From: Ilex aquifolium
Taxonomy: Eukaryota > Streptophyta > Magnoliopsida > Aquifoliales > Aquifoliaceae
Direction of reading: 5' to 3'
DNA length: 64,000 bases
Assembly: GCA_951799425.1 (NCBI GenBank)
Contig: OX637406.1
Span: forward strand, 29,816,390-29,880,389
Shown: piece after piece, positions 12,015 through 22,513 of the stretch
Layout of the letters: every line of letters begins with the position of its first letter
Position numbering within the stretch: position 1 is the first letter of the stretch
Translations under genes and position numbers: made by a program
The notes under the pieces: model-generated
Told to the model about the DNA's origin: nothing
The model's input: only the letters and a program-made list of their open reading frames with translations
The model's database searches: none

Positions 12015-12218
12015 AGACCGTTACAAGCTCAAGCCCCCAGCCGCGCCAATCAAGGAAGAGTTTTTGCTTTGACTCAACAGGAGGAAGATGCCTCCAATGC
12101 CGTTGTGGAAGGTATTGTTCTTCTCTACCATTCTTGGGCCCGAATTACATTGGATACCTATGCGACTTATTCTTTTCTACGTACTGTGTACGCTGTGGAA
12201 TTGGGATTGGGTTTCTAG
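12015..12218 (+). pseudogene. T1 aspartic protease stub
   Basis: In frame with gag after its stop, this reads through NQGRVFALTQQEED and the protease start, with the active-site region altered to LDTYATYS (T2 has FDPGATHS). It ends at TAG 12216. Homology to T2 fades at about 12265, where the reverse transcriptase, RNase H and integrase core are replaced by the repeat block. Non-functional. Confidence 0.75.
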
Positions 12219-12289
12219 GGAATAGAACTTACTGTATATGTTAACTTGCCTACGGGAAAATAAGGGGATATCAGTAGGGTTTATTTATA

Positions 12290-13690
12290 TGTAATCTTTG
12301 ACTTTAATTTATATCTACTTGCTAGGGAATCATCATGTCTTGCCATTCTGGATAATACTACCTTGTTCCAAAATATATTATGGTTGGGTAAACCCTAAAT
12401 CTTTTCTGATGCCTTCAAACCCTAGTTTACAAAGGAGATGTGTTTTTCTCTTGATTTCTCCTTTGCTCTTGATTCCCGAACTTAAATATTATTTGTTCTA
12501 AGCTATGTTATGGGTGGTGACCACCAAAATCCTTTTGGTATGCCCTTGAAATCCTAGTTTGCAAGGGAGATGTGTTTTCTCTTTATCTTGCCTTTGTCAT
12601 TGATTTCAAACCTTGATAGTCGTTTGTTATCGATTCCAATATATGAATGTTACTTTATCTCTGATTCCAAGCTTGATATCCGTTGTTATTGATCTCGAGA
12701 CTTGATTGTTTCATTGTCCTTAATTTCCTAAGCTTAATGATCCATTTGTTCTTGGTATCAAAAATTTGATATTCGTTTGTTATTGATTCTACCCTTGTGA
12801 TTCAATTATTTTCAATATTCAATACTTGATATTCTTTATTCTTGCTTTCAAGACTTAAGTGTTCTTTTGGTCTTGATTTCTAAGCGTCATAATCCTTTGT
12901 TCTTGATTTCACACCTTGATAGTCGTTTGTTATTGATTTCCATACATGATTGTTCCGTTAAATCTTAATTTCTCCTTTGTTCATGACTTTCAAGCTTGAT
13001 ACGCTTTTATTCTTGATTTCCAAGCTTAATATTCATTTGCTCTTGATAGCCAAATTTGGTATTCATTTGATTGATTCTAACTATTGTAATTCATGTATTC
13101 TTGATATTCAATATTTGACATCCTTTGGTTCTTGATTTCAAGACTTGGTTGTTCCTTTGTTTTTAATTTCCCCAAGCTTGATGATCCATTGGTTCTTGAT
13201 AGCCAAATTTAATATTCATTTGCTATTGATTCTAACCCTTGTGATTCATTTATTCTTGATATTCAATACTTGATATTCATTGGTTCTTGATTTCAAGACT
13301 TGACATTCAATTGCTCTTGATTTCAATACTTGATTTCTCCTTGTCTTTGAGTTCAAAACTTGATACTCTTTAGTTCTTGGTTACAAAGCTTGATATGCAT
13401 CTGTTATTGACTCCAAGACTCGATTGTTACTTTGTTCTTGATTTCAAGCTTTGATTGTTTCTTATTTTGATTCCAAAGCTTGATATGGGTTTGTTATGGA
13501 ATTCGAAACTTGATTGTTCCTTTATTTTGGATTCCAAAAACTTGAGATTCGTTTGTTATTAATTTCAAACCTTGCTTGTTCTTTTGTTCTTGATTTCCAA
13601 GCTTGATAACCATTTATTCTTGATTCCAAAGCTTGATTATTTATTTGCTCATGAATTCAAAACTCTAGTGATTGGTAGTGACCACTAAAA
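12290..13690 (+). repeat. Degenerate ~33-36-bp minisatellite replacing pol
   Basis: About 1.4 kb of imperfect units built on a pattern such as tgttcttgatttccaagctt followed by gatattcattt, with dozens of ttgatt-type repeats. The first ~330 bp resemble a transcribed segment of the T1 LTR itself (aaaccctag..ctcttga..ttcttgattt, compare 9360-9440), so the array may have grown from an LTR-derived segment. Near-identical ggtggtgaccaccaaaat / ggtagtgaccactaaaat lie at about 12514 and 13674. No protein is encoded. Confidence 0.8.
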
Positions 13691-13851
13691 TGGTATTTTC
13701 GATGATATTACGTTAATTTTTCTTAAATTATTTCGTTGAAAAAAAAAAAAAATGGGAGGACAAGTCTGGTTAGGTTTCAACTGTAACCTTTGGTGGATTG
13801 TAATTTATATCAGAGTGCGCAGTGAACTAACGAAGTAAGAACTACAATGGG
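13691..13851 (+). other. Unassigned spacer with A-run
   Basis: Non-coding sequence between the minisatellite and the integrase remnant, with an A14 tract at about 13739-13752. Nothing recognisable. Confidence 0.4.
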
Positions 13852-14376
13852 GAAACTACGGAGAAGATTCAACTCATCCGAGAGAGGCTACACACGGCGC
13901 AAAGTACATAGAAGAGCTATGCGGACCACAGACGAAGATCCTTGGAATTCAAAGTGGGAGATTACATGTTTCCCAAGGTGTCACACAAGAAGGGCGTGTT
14001 TCGATTCGGCAAGAAAGAGAAGTTAGCGCCAAGATATACCGGACCGTTTGAAGTGATCAAAGCGGTAGGCAAAGCGGCGTATCAGTTGCGGTTACCAGCT
14101 CAGTTGTCTGGGGTACATGACGTGTTTCACGTGTCGAAGTTGAGAAAGTGTCGATCGGAGGCAACGCCGGTCGTAGACTTGGAAGATATTGAAATTCAAG
14201 ATGGAGCCACCTATGAAGAACAACCGTTGAAGATTCTCGATGCCAAAGAAAAGGTACTCCGTAACAAAGTCATTCGACTAGTGAAGGTTTGGTGGCAACA
14301 CCATGGAGTGGAGGAAGCTACATGGGAACCGGAGCAAGAAATGCGGGAGACGTATCCCTTTTTGTTCACTACTTGA
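13852..14376 (+). pseudogene. T1 integrase C-terminus with chromodomain
   Basis: It begins mid-protein (ETTEKIQLIRERL), has a TAG at 13909-13911, then reads openly to TGA at 14374. Visible parts are the integrase C-terminal domain with GPFEVIKAVGKAAYQLRLP and HDVFHVSKLRKC, then a chromodomain-like end VLRNKVIRLVKVWWQHHGVE followed by EATWEP. The chromodomain of this lineage is thought to steer integration to heterochromatin. It is very similar to the T2 C-terminus. No ATG precedes it, so independent translation is unlikely. Its retention while the rest of pol is lost is odd. Confidence 0.85.
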
Positions 14377-14404
14377 GGTAAGTTTCGAGGACGAAACTTT
14401 CTTT

Positions 14405-14417
14405 AAGGGGGGTGGAT
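14405..14417 (+). other. Polypurine tract of T1
   Basis: aaggggggtggat directly precedes the 3' LTR. An identical tract precedes the T2 3' LTR. Confidence 0.9.
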
Positions 14418-16729
14418 TGTAACACCCCGCATTTTCGTTTATATATGTATATAGATATATATTAAATAATAGTTGTAAAAATGTGGATATGTGTAGTGAT
14501 GGTAGGAATAAAAAAAAAACTAGAGATGCAAATTAATTTGGAAGTTGAAGTTTTGAAGGTGTGTAAGCTTGAGAAGAGGGATTAAGTAAGTTTCTAAATG
14601 GATTTAGGTCGAAATAAGGTTTCCATTGAGTCCGGAAGGTCGAAAAACCTTGGGAGAGGTGATATGGAGTGTATTAGAAGTTAGGAAGTATTTTGGAGTT
14701 AAAACACATTTTAGAGAAAATTTGGGTATAAAGGATTTTGGACACTTTTTACTATTTAGATCATAACTTTTTATTCCTAACTCCAATTGATCTGAAATTT
14801 GGAAATCAGATATTAGACATCTAGGGCTACAAAAGTGTCTCTCATGAAAATTCTCCAATTCGACCTCTAAATGGGTCAAAACTGCACTTGAAGTTGAAGT
14901 AGAAAATCTGGGCAGTGACTACCGGTAGTCAACCGGTAGTCAATGGTCCAGTGTGCCCGAGCTACCGGTAGTCAACAGGTAGTCAAGTGCCCAGTGTACT
15001 CGGACTACCGGTAGTCAACAGGTAGTCGAGTGCCCAGAATAGTCCAACTACCGGTAGTCATAGTTTAACTACCGGTAGTCACTATAAAAATCAGACAATT
15101 TTAGTTCACGAACAGCCGGTTTTTCCCCCACTATAAATACTTCTTGCCATCCCCTTAGCCTTCATTACACACCTTAAAACCCTAGAAAACATTAGAGAGA
15201 AAGAGGGGAAGAGAAAAACACAAGATCAAAGGTGAAAAACAAGGAAAGACAAAGGGTTCACAAGTGATTCAAGACTCAAACCCTAGGTTTCTTCAAGAGC
15301 TTAAGGTAGGGGTTTTCTTCCATTCTTGTTCATTGATGTTAGGGTTATTATATATATATGTTTTGACTCCTAATTATATTTATTTGCTATGGATTCATTG
15401 TTTCTTGGATTGCTTGCAATTGTTAACATGTTTTACACAAAGTTAGGGTTGTATACCCATGAAATCTCTCTTTTGTTTGAAAAACCCTAGTTTTCAAGAG
15501 TGATGGGTTTTCCTCTTGAACTCTTCCTTTATTCTTGATTTCAAAATCATAGTGTTTTGTGTTGAGTAATAAAATGATATTGTTGTGATCTCTTGCATTT
15601 TCTTGGTTGGTTATTGAAAATGTCACATGCTTAAATTGGGGATTTTAAGATATCCTTGTAAATTGTGAAATGGGGTTTGGTATTGTATCTCTTATGAGTG
15701 TGGGAAGACCATGGGTGGCCTTTGACGAGATATCGTAGAGTGGGTAGACGTGTTGCTTGCTCCGTGTGAGTTGGCATTTCTCCTACCACTCGTAGTGGGG
15801 TTAGTGCTTTGGTAAGACTAAACTGCTATTGCTCACGGGTGCCGTGTAAGAGGGTTAGTATACTAATACCTGGGTTGGATACGTCACTGCCATGGGTATG
15901 GCATACGCCCTTCCTAAAGGATGGATATCTTTGATAAGATTTGTGTGGGTGTGTGTGGGCTAGATATTACTCAATGTGTTGATTCATGGGGTTTGCCTTA
16001 CATCATGTTTGAGATACACATACATATGGTTGTGGAATATTCAAGTTATGGATTATTGTATTATTGTGGAAAATGGTTTCCTACAAGAACTTGTAGGAGT
16101 ATGGGATTCCACAAGGTCTTGTGGGAAAATGGTTTATATTTCGAAAAATGGATATGTATTGGATCTTGGTTTCTTTTACTGTTCATTTAAATTACTGTTG
16201 CTACTTAAACTTGAGATCCATTTTAAAATGTCCCTGTTTTACTTCAAAGATTATGTATGCTATTTGTAAAATGAGACCGACCATTTTATATGTTTTTATA
16301 AACCTTGTTCGAGTTTGGGAGGAATGTTGCTACGGAGCTTAGTGCTCACCCCCTACCGCTAACATTTTTCAGATACGGTGCTAGAGGAGAACCTCGGAGT
16401 TGACGAGCAGGGGTATTGGGAGGCCCCATTCGAGGGAAATCTAGATCCCGAGGTGGACATATAGAGACATAGCTTCCTTTGTAATAGACTTGAGAATTTA
16501 TTTTGAAATCATGTGAAGTTTAGTTTTCTTTTGTTATTCCGCTGCTAAGTTACGTTTGATCCTTTGAGATGTAAATGCCATAGCTTGGCTTATTCTTTTG
16601 GGATGATATTGTAAATTTGATGGATGATGAATGGAAAATTTTTCTTATTGATGGAATTATATTAGTGCTCTCATGTTGTGAATGGTCTTAGAATGTAGTG
16701 CCGTTCAGGGTGTGTTTTGGGGCGTTACA
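14418..16729 (+). repeat. T1 3' LTR
   Basis: 2312 bp, same termini and length as the 5' LTR. Differences include a 4-bp insertion near 14804 and a shorter TA run near 15350. Its palindrome array lies at 14917-15079 and its TATAAATA at 15132-15139, the symmetry of all five palindromes intact. The right duplication CCACT follows at 16730-16734. Confidence 0.95.
14917..15139 (+). promoter_or_regulatory. ACCGGT palindrome array plus TATA box, T1 3' LTR
   Basis: A copy of the 5' LTR array (GACTACCGGTAGTC at 14917-14930, last ACTACCGGTAGT at 15068-15079). The array itself has no visible difference between LTRs, although flanking sequence has several. Confidence 0.7.
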
Positions 16730-16897
16730 CCACTAGGGGGAACCTAGGGGTTTGAAGCCTTGTTGAATATGCTAAATGCAATCGTGAGTCCTATGAAAAT
16801 GGATGTTTATTATTTCGTTTTATTTTGTTTATGTTTAGTATTTTGGTTTTTTTTTATTTAATTTGTAATGTTTTGTTAATTTTTAGGAAAAATGAGG
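16730..16897 (+). mobile_element. Ath-b internal region next to its 3' LTR
   Basis: Continues the Ath-b sequence interrupted by T1 (actcgtccact then agggggaacctaggggtttgaagcc). The same block occurs as the reverse complement near 62280-62350 close to the Ath-e 3' LTR. A purine-rich stretch (aggaaaaatgagg) near 16885-16897 could be the polypurine tract. The LTR start at 16898 is therefore a guess. Confidence 0.5.
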
Positions 16898-17902
16898 TGA
16901 AATAAGTGATTTGGTGAAATCGCTGGTAAAATGGGAAATAAATTCAAGGGGGAGCAAAGTGCAATAAAGGGTTGACATGGGAATAAAGGATATTGACCTT
17001 CGAAGGTGTTAGGGGAAAATCCAAGGCTTGGACAAGGAAGCTCATTCGGACGGGTCTCAACCATTCGAATGCAAGGACATCTACGAGGAGTAAAGTGGAA
17101 AAAACCCAGAGAGTTTGAACCGTTTGAACGGGTCCCAACCGTTCGAATGCCCAGTGATGATACGAACATCCAAGCCAAGAGCCAATTTCTAGAGAGTTTT
17201 AACCATCAGAATAGGGATTAACAGTCCGAATGACATGGATGATGCGTACTTCTGTTCGAATGCGCTTCCACTATCCGAATTCACGTGTGTTTGTTGCTGC
17301 CTCCGTTTGAACGAAGATGGAACATTCGAACAGGGCTTCTTGCTTGAGACAGATGTTTTAGCCCTAGTTTCTATTTTAAAATCAGATTTTTCTTTATTTC
17401 TAGGGAAAATATATAAATAGAGAGAGTGTGAACTTTGGGGGATCTTCTTACAGGTCTCTTATTAGACTCTCTTGAACTCTTCTCTTATTGAAGATCTTGT
17501 TCATGGCTAGCGAGTAAACCTCTTCCTATTCTCTAGTTGGTATGGTTTTCATGATTGTAATTCAAATACTATAAGGATGCAATTATATATTCTCGTTCTT
17601 GAATGATTTATCTTTCTAAATATTACTCGATTGAATGAATGATTTTTTATCAAAGTTATGTACTCTGTAAACTTATTTGATTAATTATTAACAGGATTGA
17701 TATCTTGGTATAATTAATACTTATAATGCCCTACGAGTATACATTACTGGTTCTTGAATTCCTATGTTCTTCTCAATCAAAGATTGGATTTGAAAGTCAG
17801 ACTTTTTGATTGATTATATTGACGTATGAAGTTAACTGAGATAATTATAATATAATTGCATAAATATTATATTTGATTTACATGAATGAGACTTGCTCCC
17901 AA
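16898..17902 (+). mobile_element. Ath-b 3' LTR, part 1
   Basis: U3 with repeated TTCGAA sites, TATA at 17410-17420, and a transcribed part, interrupted at 17902 by K2. The remainder of the LTR resumes at 20474. The last five bases cccaa (17898-17902) are the K2 target duplication. Confidence 0.6.
17043..17420 (+). promoter_or_regulatory. TTCGAA motif array plus TATA box, Ath-b LTR
   Basis: CATTCGAATG (17062-17071) and further TTCGAA sites near 17142, 17255 and 17324, plus degenerate relatives (cattcggacg, ccgtttgaacgg, agtccgaatg, tatccgaatt). TATATAAATAG follows at 17410-17420. This is the same design as Ath-d (57629-58095) but with more decayed arms. Confidence 0.55.
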
Positions 17903-20468
17903 TGTGATGCCCCAAAATCCGGGGGTCCATTGATTACCCATCAATCCGCGGAATGCCCGTGGATACCGAGTAACTCGATATCACAACGTTATGCCCCCTT
18001 TACCAGGGTCCATAATTTAACAAAATTGGGCAGAGTCTCCTTTGTACGGGGAGCTCTACCCAAAATACAACCTGTGCACCATATAATAACAAGACCCATC
18101 TGAGGTCCGATATTCAACAATGACCACACCGGGTCATATATGAGTAAATATAGACCACACCGGGTCCATTTATCCACACTCATACAAAACATGCAAGACT
18201 ATATTGAAATTAGTCCATAAAATTCCAATTCCAATTCTTTACTTACATTACATGCCAAAATTATATCACAAGTCTAGTTTTACAAAAGAAGTTATAAAAG
18301 CCACAAGTTGGCTTTCTTCACCCTTGCGGCCCTGAATGAGAGTCATCCACCGGCGTAAATACCCCCACCTGAAATGTTTCCCGTATAGGGTGAGCCACGC
18401 TCAGTAGAGTATTTCCTACAGAGGCTACTCCCCACCTTAAATGCATATGCAATGTGTATATGCAACAATCAACACATTTGTCCATTCAAGCATTGCTATC
18501 AAGAATATGCATCCAATGATAGGAATTCTATATCATGCCATGAAATGAGATGAGACTCACTTATGCAACTTTAACCCGAGTCCTCACTGACTCCCATAAC
18601 ACAATGCAATGCCAATGTGTAATGAATTCGTCAATTGACGAAAAATCCACCCAATGATCATTTGAAATAAAAGTTGTTTTATTATAAAACCAAATCATTG
18701 ATGGGTGTTACTCATTGAATGAGTACTTTATAAATCGAAATCTTGTGCCTTGTTGGGCAACAGATTTTGGTATCTCAACCACCGGTTTCGTAAACACCAA
18801 CACTTTTCTGGAATTTCACCGCCGGGAAGTGCCTGAACCATGTGACCGGGTTTTGCACCCGAGGGAGAGTCTAGCCCTACTTGCTATACCCGACACAAGT
18901 TTTTTTCTTATGCATGCAACCGTGCGACTCAGTCGGATATTCAATCCAACTTTCCCGAGCCCACCCTTCAACCACCAAGAATGATGTTTGAATGAACCAT
19001 GCCCAAACACACACACACCCACACTCATGCCTAAGCCCATGAAATGGATGCCTCTGTGCAAATGCAATGTAATGTGTCATTGCATATCAATGTCATGCCT
19101 CATATGTAATGAATGTCATATGAACCATTTAAATCACACATTTCATCATGTATCATGGACAATTATATCATATGCATATAACCTCCAAAAACTCATCACA
19201 ATGTCAATACATCAACTAGCATGTATTAACATTCATATCCAACATGTTATTACATAATCTAATGCCAATAACACCCTTAAACATTAAGGCATAATATAAC
19301 ACATAACAACCCATGTAATAGCCTACGTAACGACCCTTACATAAGCCCCATATAAGCCACCAAAACAGCCCATATAAACCACCATATAACAGCCCGTATA
19401 TAGCCCGCAAAATGGCCTAAAAACAGTCCACAAAGTGGCCTAAAAACAGTCCGGAAAGTGGCCACAAAAAAGTCCGGAACGTGTCCTAAAAACAGTCCGG
19501 AAAATGGCCTCAAAACAGTCCGGAACGTGGCCTAAAAATAGTCCGGAAAAACAGTCCAAAAACAGTCCACTTTTCGGTCCAAAAACAGTCCACTTTTCAG
19601 TCCAAAAACATTTACAATTTCAGCCCAAAAATAGCCCACAATTTAGGCACTAAACAGCCCACAATTTAGGCACTAAACAGTCCCCTAAAACAGCCAAAAA
19701 TCAGCCCCTTAAACAGCCCAAATTCAGCCCCTTAAGATAAGAATAAAACCAAAGTAGGAAGAACCCTACCTCTTGTAGAGTGAAAGAAGTGATAGAACTT
19801 CCAAAAACACCCACCAAAACCCAAAACCCAAAACCTTTGATTCCACAAAATCCTCTCTTCAGATCTTTGGTGAAATCCCTCGTTCTTGGCATGGTTGCGT
19901 AGCCCTCGTCGCGTAGACGAACTTTAACTCTTGGTTCGAGTTGATCCGAGCGACGGAACTCCAGGAATCGACGGAAGAAGATTGGATTTCTCTCTTTTCT
20001 CTCCCTCTTTCTCTCCAACGTTGAACCAGCAGAATATTGAAGAAATTCTGCTTAAAATGCAGATATTTGCTCCTATTTATAGTTCTAATACTCGGCCCAC
20101 GTCGCGCCACGTGTCCCCCACTTATCCGGGTCCGTTTTCGCCCCGAAACGACTAATTTCGTCCCGGTTTAAGTTCAAATTAATTTTATTTGAACTTTCAT
20201 CAAATTCTAAGGAAATTTTATAATTTTAATAAAAAAATCGTTTTTGGGGGTCACTGGATATCAGTCACCTCGAAAAACGTGAAAAACCCAACTATCTCGG
20301 AATTCGGCGAAATTTGACAGGGTGACTCGGTTTCGCGAGACGAATCCAACGGCGAACCCCGTTTCGTCATCCGAACTCTAGAACATGAATATTTTAAATG
20401 CGCATTAGGGTGGTAAATTACCATTTTGCCCTTTTTCAGAAAAAGTTCAAATTTGCCAGGGTTTTACA
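17903..20468 (-). mobile_element. K2, solo K-family LTR
   Basis: 2566 bp. On the minus strand it starts TGTAAAACCC and ends GGGGCATCACA. It is flanked by a perfect 5-bp duplication CCCAA (17898-17902 and 20469-20473), showing a bona fide insertion reduced to one LTR by recombination. A minus-strand TATAAATA lies at 20074-20081. It is the most complete K copy and the reference for K1. Unlike K3-K6 it has no palindrome cassette near its 3' end. Open frames inside it are not conserved between K copies. Confidence 0.93.
19400..19735 (-). repeat. ~20-30-bp tandem array in K2
   Basis: Repeats of ctaaaaacagtccggaaagt type (plus-strand reading) with many tccgga centres. It corresponds to the array at 1564-2010 in K1. 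In K1 the equivalent units mostly read ggact without the TCCGGA centre. Confidence 0.75.
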
Positions 20469-20473
20469 CCCAA

Positions 20474-20665
20474 AGCTAGAGAATAGCATTCTTTCATAGT
20501 AAATTCCTTTAAATCTGTTCGAATTACCCAAATGAAAATTCTCTTTAATTGTTCTTTCTTTTTACCTTCCTAACTCCAAACCAATTTCCCTGAGGATGGA
20601 CCTCGGACTACCGAGTTTATTACTACAATAGATCGCCTACACTTGGGTGTACGTTTTTAGAGTCA
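20474..20665 (+). mobile_element. Ath-b 3' LTR, part 2 (3' end)
   Basis: Resumes after K2 and carries the typical Athila/Tat LTR end: ccctgaggatggacctcgg, ttattactacaatagatcgc, cacttgggtgtac, ending gagtca near 20665. No PBS follows, so this is the outer edge of Ath-b. Confidence 0.6.
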
Positions 20666-21960
20666 AGCAGTGAGCGAATAGTTCGAATTCTTGGAACCTC
20701 GCAAGGAACCAAGTAACTCCACTATGAGTGATAGGGAACCTTGAAACCCCTTAAGGTAATAAACACATCAAAGCACTCTACGATATACAGTCGAGTGTAA
20801 CCCATGTTCATCACACCCACTTTTTACAAGAGATAATAACAATATTTTTCCATAAATTCCACATATACCACCATTCATAGTTCCATGATTCTCAAAATAG
20901 AAGAATAATTCAATTTAAACATGAAAAAGATCATAAAAAAAGATATATTCAAGTTGACTAAATCCAAGATATAGGGTTTTTCATCAAGAACATAAAATTT
21001 CAAATGTAAAACATATTTATTCAAGAAAATTATATCAAAATCGTTGTTTATCTACTATATAATTACGAATCGGAATCAAAAGATATATATACATAGCTCT
21101 AATTCTCAATGAAAATATTTGAGAAAGAAATCCTACCTTAATGCGTAGTTAATTGATCCTAATGCGTTTTGATGCGAATCTTACATGTTAATCATTCAAT
21201 ATTTCACCCTTTTCTTCTCTCCCAGCTCCTCTTGGCTTCCTAAGGTTCAAAAATAGGTAAAGAACTCTCAAAACGTGACCCTAGGGTATTTATAATGTCA
21301 AAAATGGAGAAATGTCTAGAAGTTGATAGGGGAAAAAAATCTCGCTTCCGTTCGAACGGAGCTTACTCTCAGTATCTCTTGTTTTCTGATCAAGTTTTCC
21401 AAGTCAGACGTTTGTTTGAACAAAGCCTTTCTTGGTCAAATAGACTCTAAGATTCTACAACCTGTCCAAATTTTCCAATCCAATGTTGACCTAGTTAGTA
21501 GTCGATTTAGGAAATATTCATAAGATATACTTTTGTAGCTCTTGAAGTCTACTTTAAAATGCCCCAAGAATCAGCTCAATCGAACATTGAGGTAAAAATT
21601 TATGGGGAAAATATATAGATAGTGTCAAATTCCTTCCTACCTGAATTCTCCACAAAAAGGTGCTCTGATCCCAGAATACTTTCAAACTTTTAAAATGCCC
21701 CATATCACCTCTTCAAAGGTTTCTCGACCTTTTGAATTCAATGATAGCCTTGATTTTACCTAAAATATTTAGAAACTTACTTAGCTATCCTTCTCAAGCT
21801 TAAACACATTCGAAACTAAATTTGACACAAAAGTCAATATGCGAGAAACTCAAACTTCATGATCAATCTTTCAACAATGCTTCGAACTTTCTACCATCAT
21901 TTTATTTATCTTAGAAGAAATCTTAAGATGATATTATTCTTGTTTCATTAGAGTATAGGG
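20666..21960 (-). mobile_element. T5 (left), old T-like LTR remnant
   Basis: It aligns as a decayed reverse complement of T LTRs: gcactctacgatata near 20775, tacttttgtagctcttgaagtc near 21528-21550, and gccccatatcacctcttcaaaggtttctcgacc near 21696-21730 (compare 42236-42270 in T3). Neither terminus survives. A sister copy lies at 45440-45967. It is much more diverged than T1-T4. Confidence 0.6.
21291..21360 (-). promoter_or_regulatory. TTCGAA palindrome and TATA box of T5 LTR
   Basis: Perfect 14-bp palindrome TCCGTTCGAACGGA at 21347-21360, with a minus-strand TATAAATA at 21291-21298 about 50 bp downstream on that strand. Placed as in T1, but the core is TTCGAA instead of ACCGGT. The sister copy at 45870 has a decayed catttgaacggag. 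Confidence 0.55.
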
Positions 21961-22513
21961 AATTTAATTGTTGACTTAATCTATCAAATTTCAATGGGCC
22001 ATAAGGTCTCAACGCCTCATCCTTTAAGCATCAAATCTTGGATCAAAATAGATTTATCATATTCTAAAATTTTAAATTCATCCCTTTAACTTGTACCATC
22101 ATTGCAGTTATTAAAAGTTCCCAATATTATTTTTATTCAATAGCATTCATTTATCACGTTCACTCTCAATTTTCAGCTATCCCTTATACTCAATAATTCT
22201 ATGCGATTGTCTAAACTAATTTCTCAACATGCGTAACTATTAGATCATTAACTTAATTGTCTACTCATCAAATACCACTTCTCTTTTGAATTTACCAATC
22301 CTTTCACTAGATCTCATGATTGTTTCTTACATGTAGCTTAACCATATACATTACAAAACAATTCAAATCCAATTCCGCTAATAGGATTACTTATCTTTCC
22401 CATACTAAAATCGTGGTAAATATAAAACTTAATAATGACATTATGGTAAGATTTACCTCGATTCTGAAATAGTTACAGTCTTCTTAATGACTTTGTCTCT
22501 TACTAGCTTAGAG
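21961..22513. other. AT-rich spacer, no gene seen
   Basis: No ORF, repeat or family resemblance that I can support. It may be decayed interior of the old T5 element. The last five bases tagag (22509-22513) are the K3 target duplication. Confidence 0.3.

Larger units (their letters stand above)
8297..16729 (+). mobile_element. T1, Tekay-like Ty3/gypsy element with pol deleted
   Basis: Complete terminal structure: 2312-bp LTRs at 8297-10608 and 14418-16729, both TGTAACACCCC...GGGGCGTTACA, with a perfect 5-bp target duplication CCACT at 8292-8296 and 16730-16734. A PBS, gag, a protease stub, a non-homologous minisatellite, the integrase C-terminus with chromodomain, and a polypurine tract lie in order between them. 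By eye the LTRs differ at about two dozen substitutions and two small indels, roughly 1%, so this is the youngest two-LTR element in the window. Reverse transcriptase, RNase H and the integrase core are absent, so movement would have needed enzymes from a relative. It is inserted in the non-coding 3' region of Ath-b. Confidence 0.95.
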
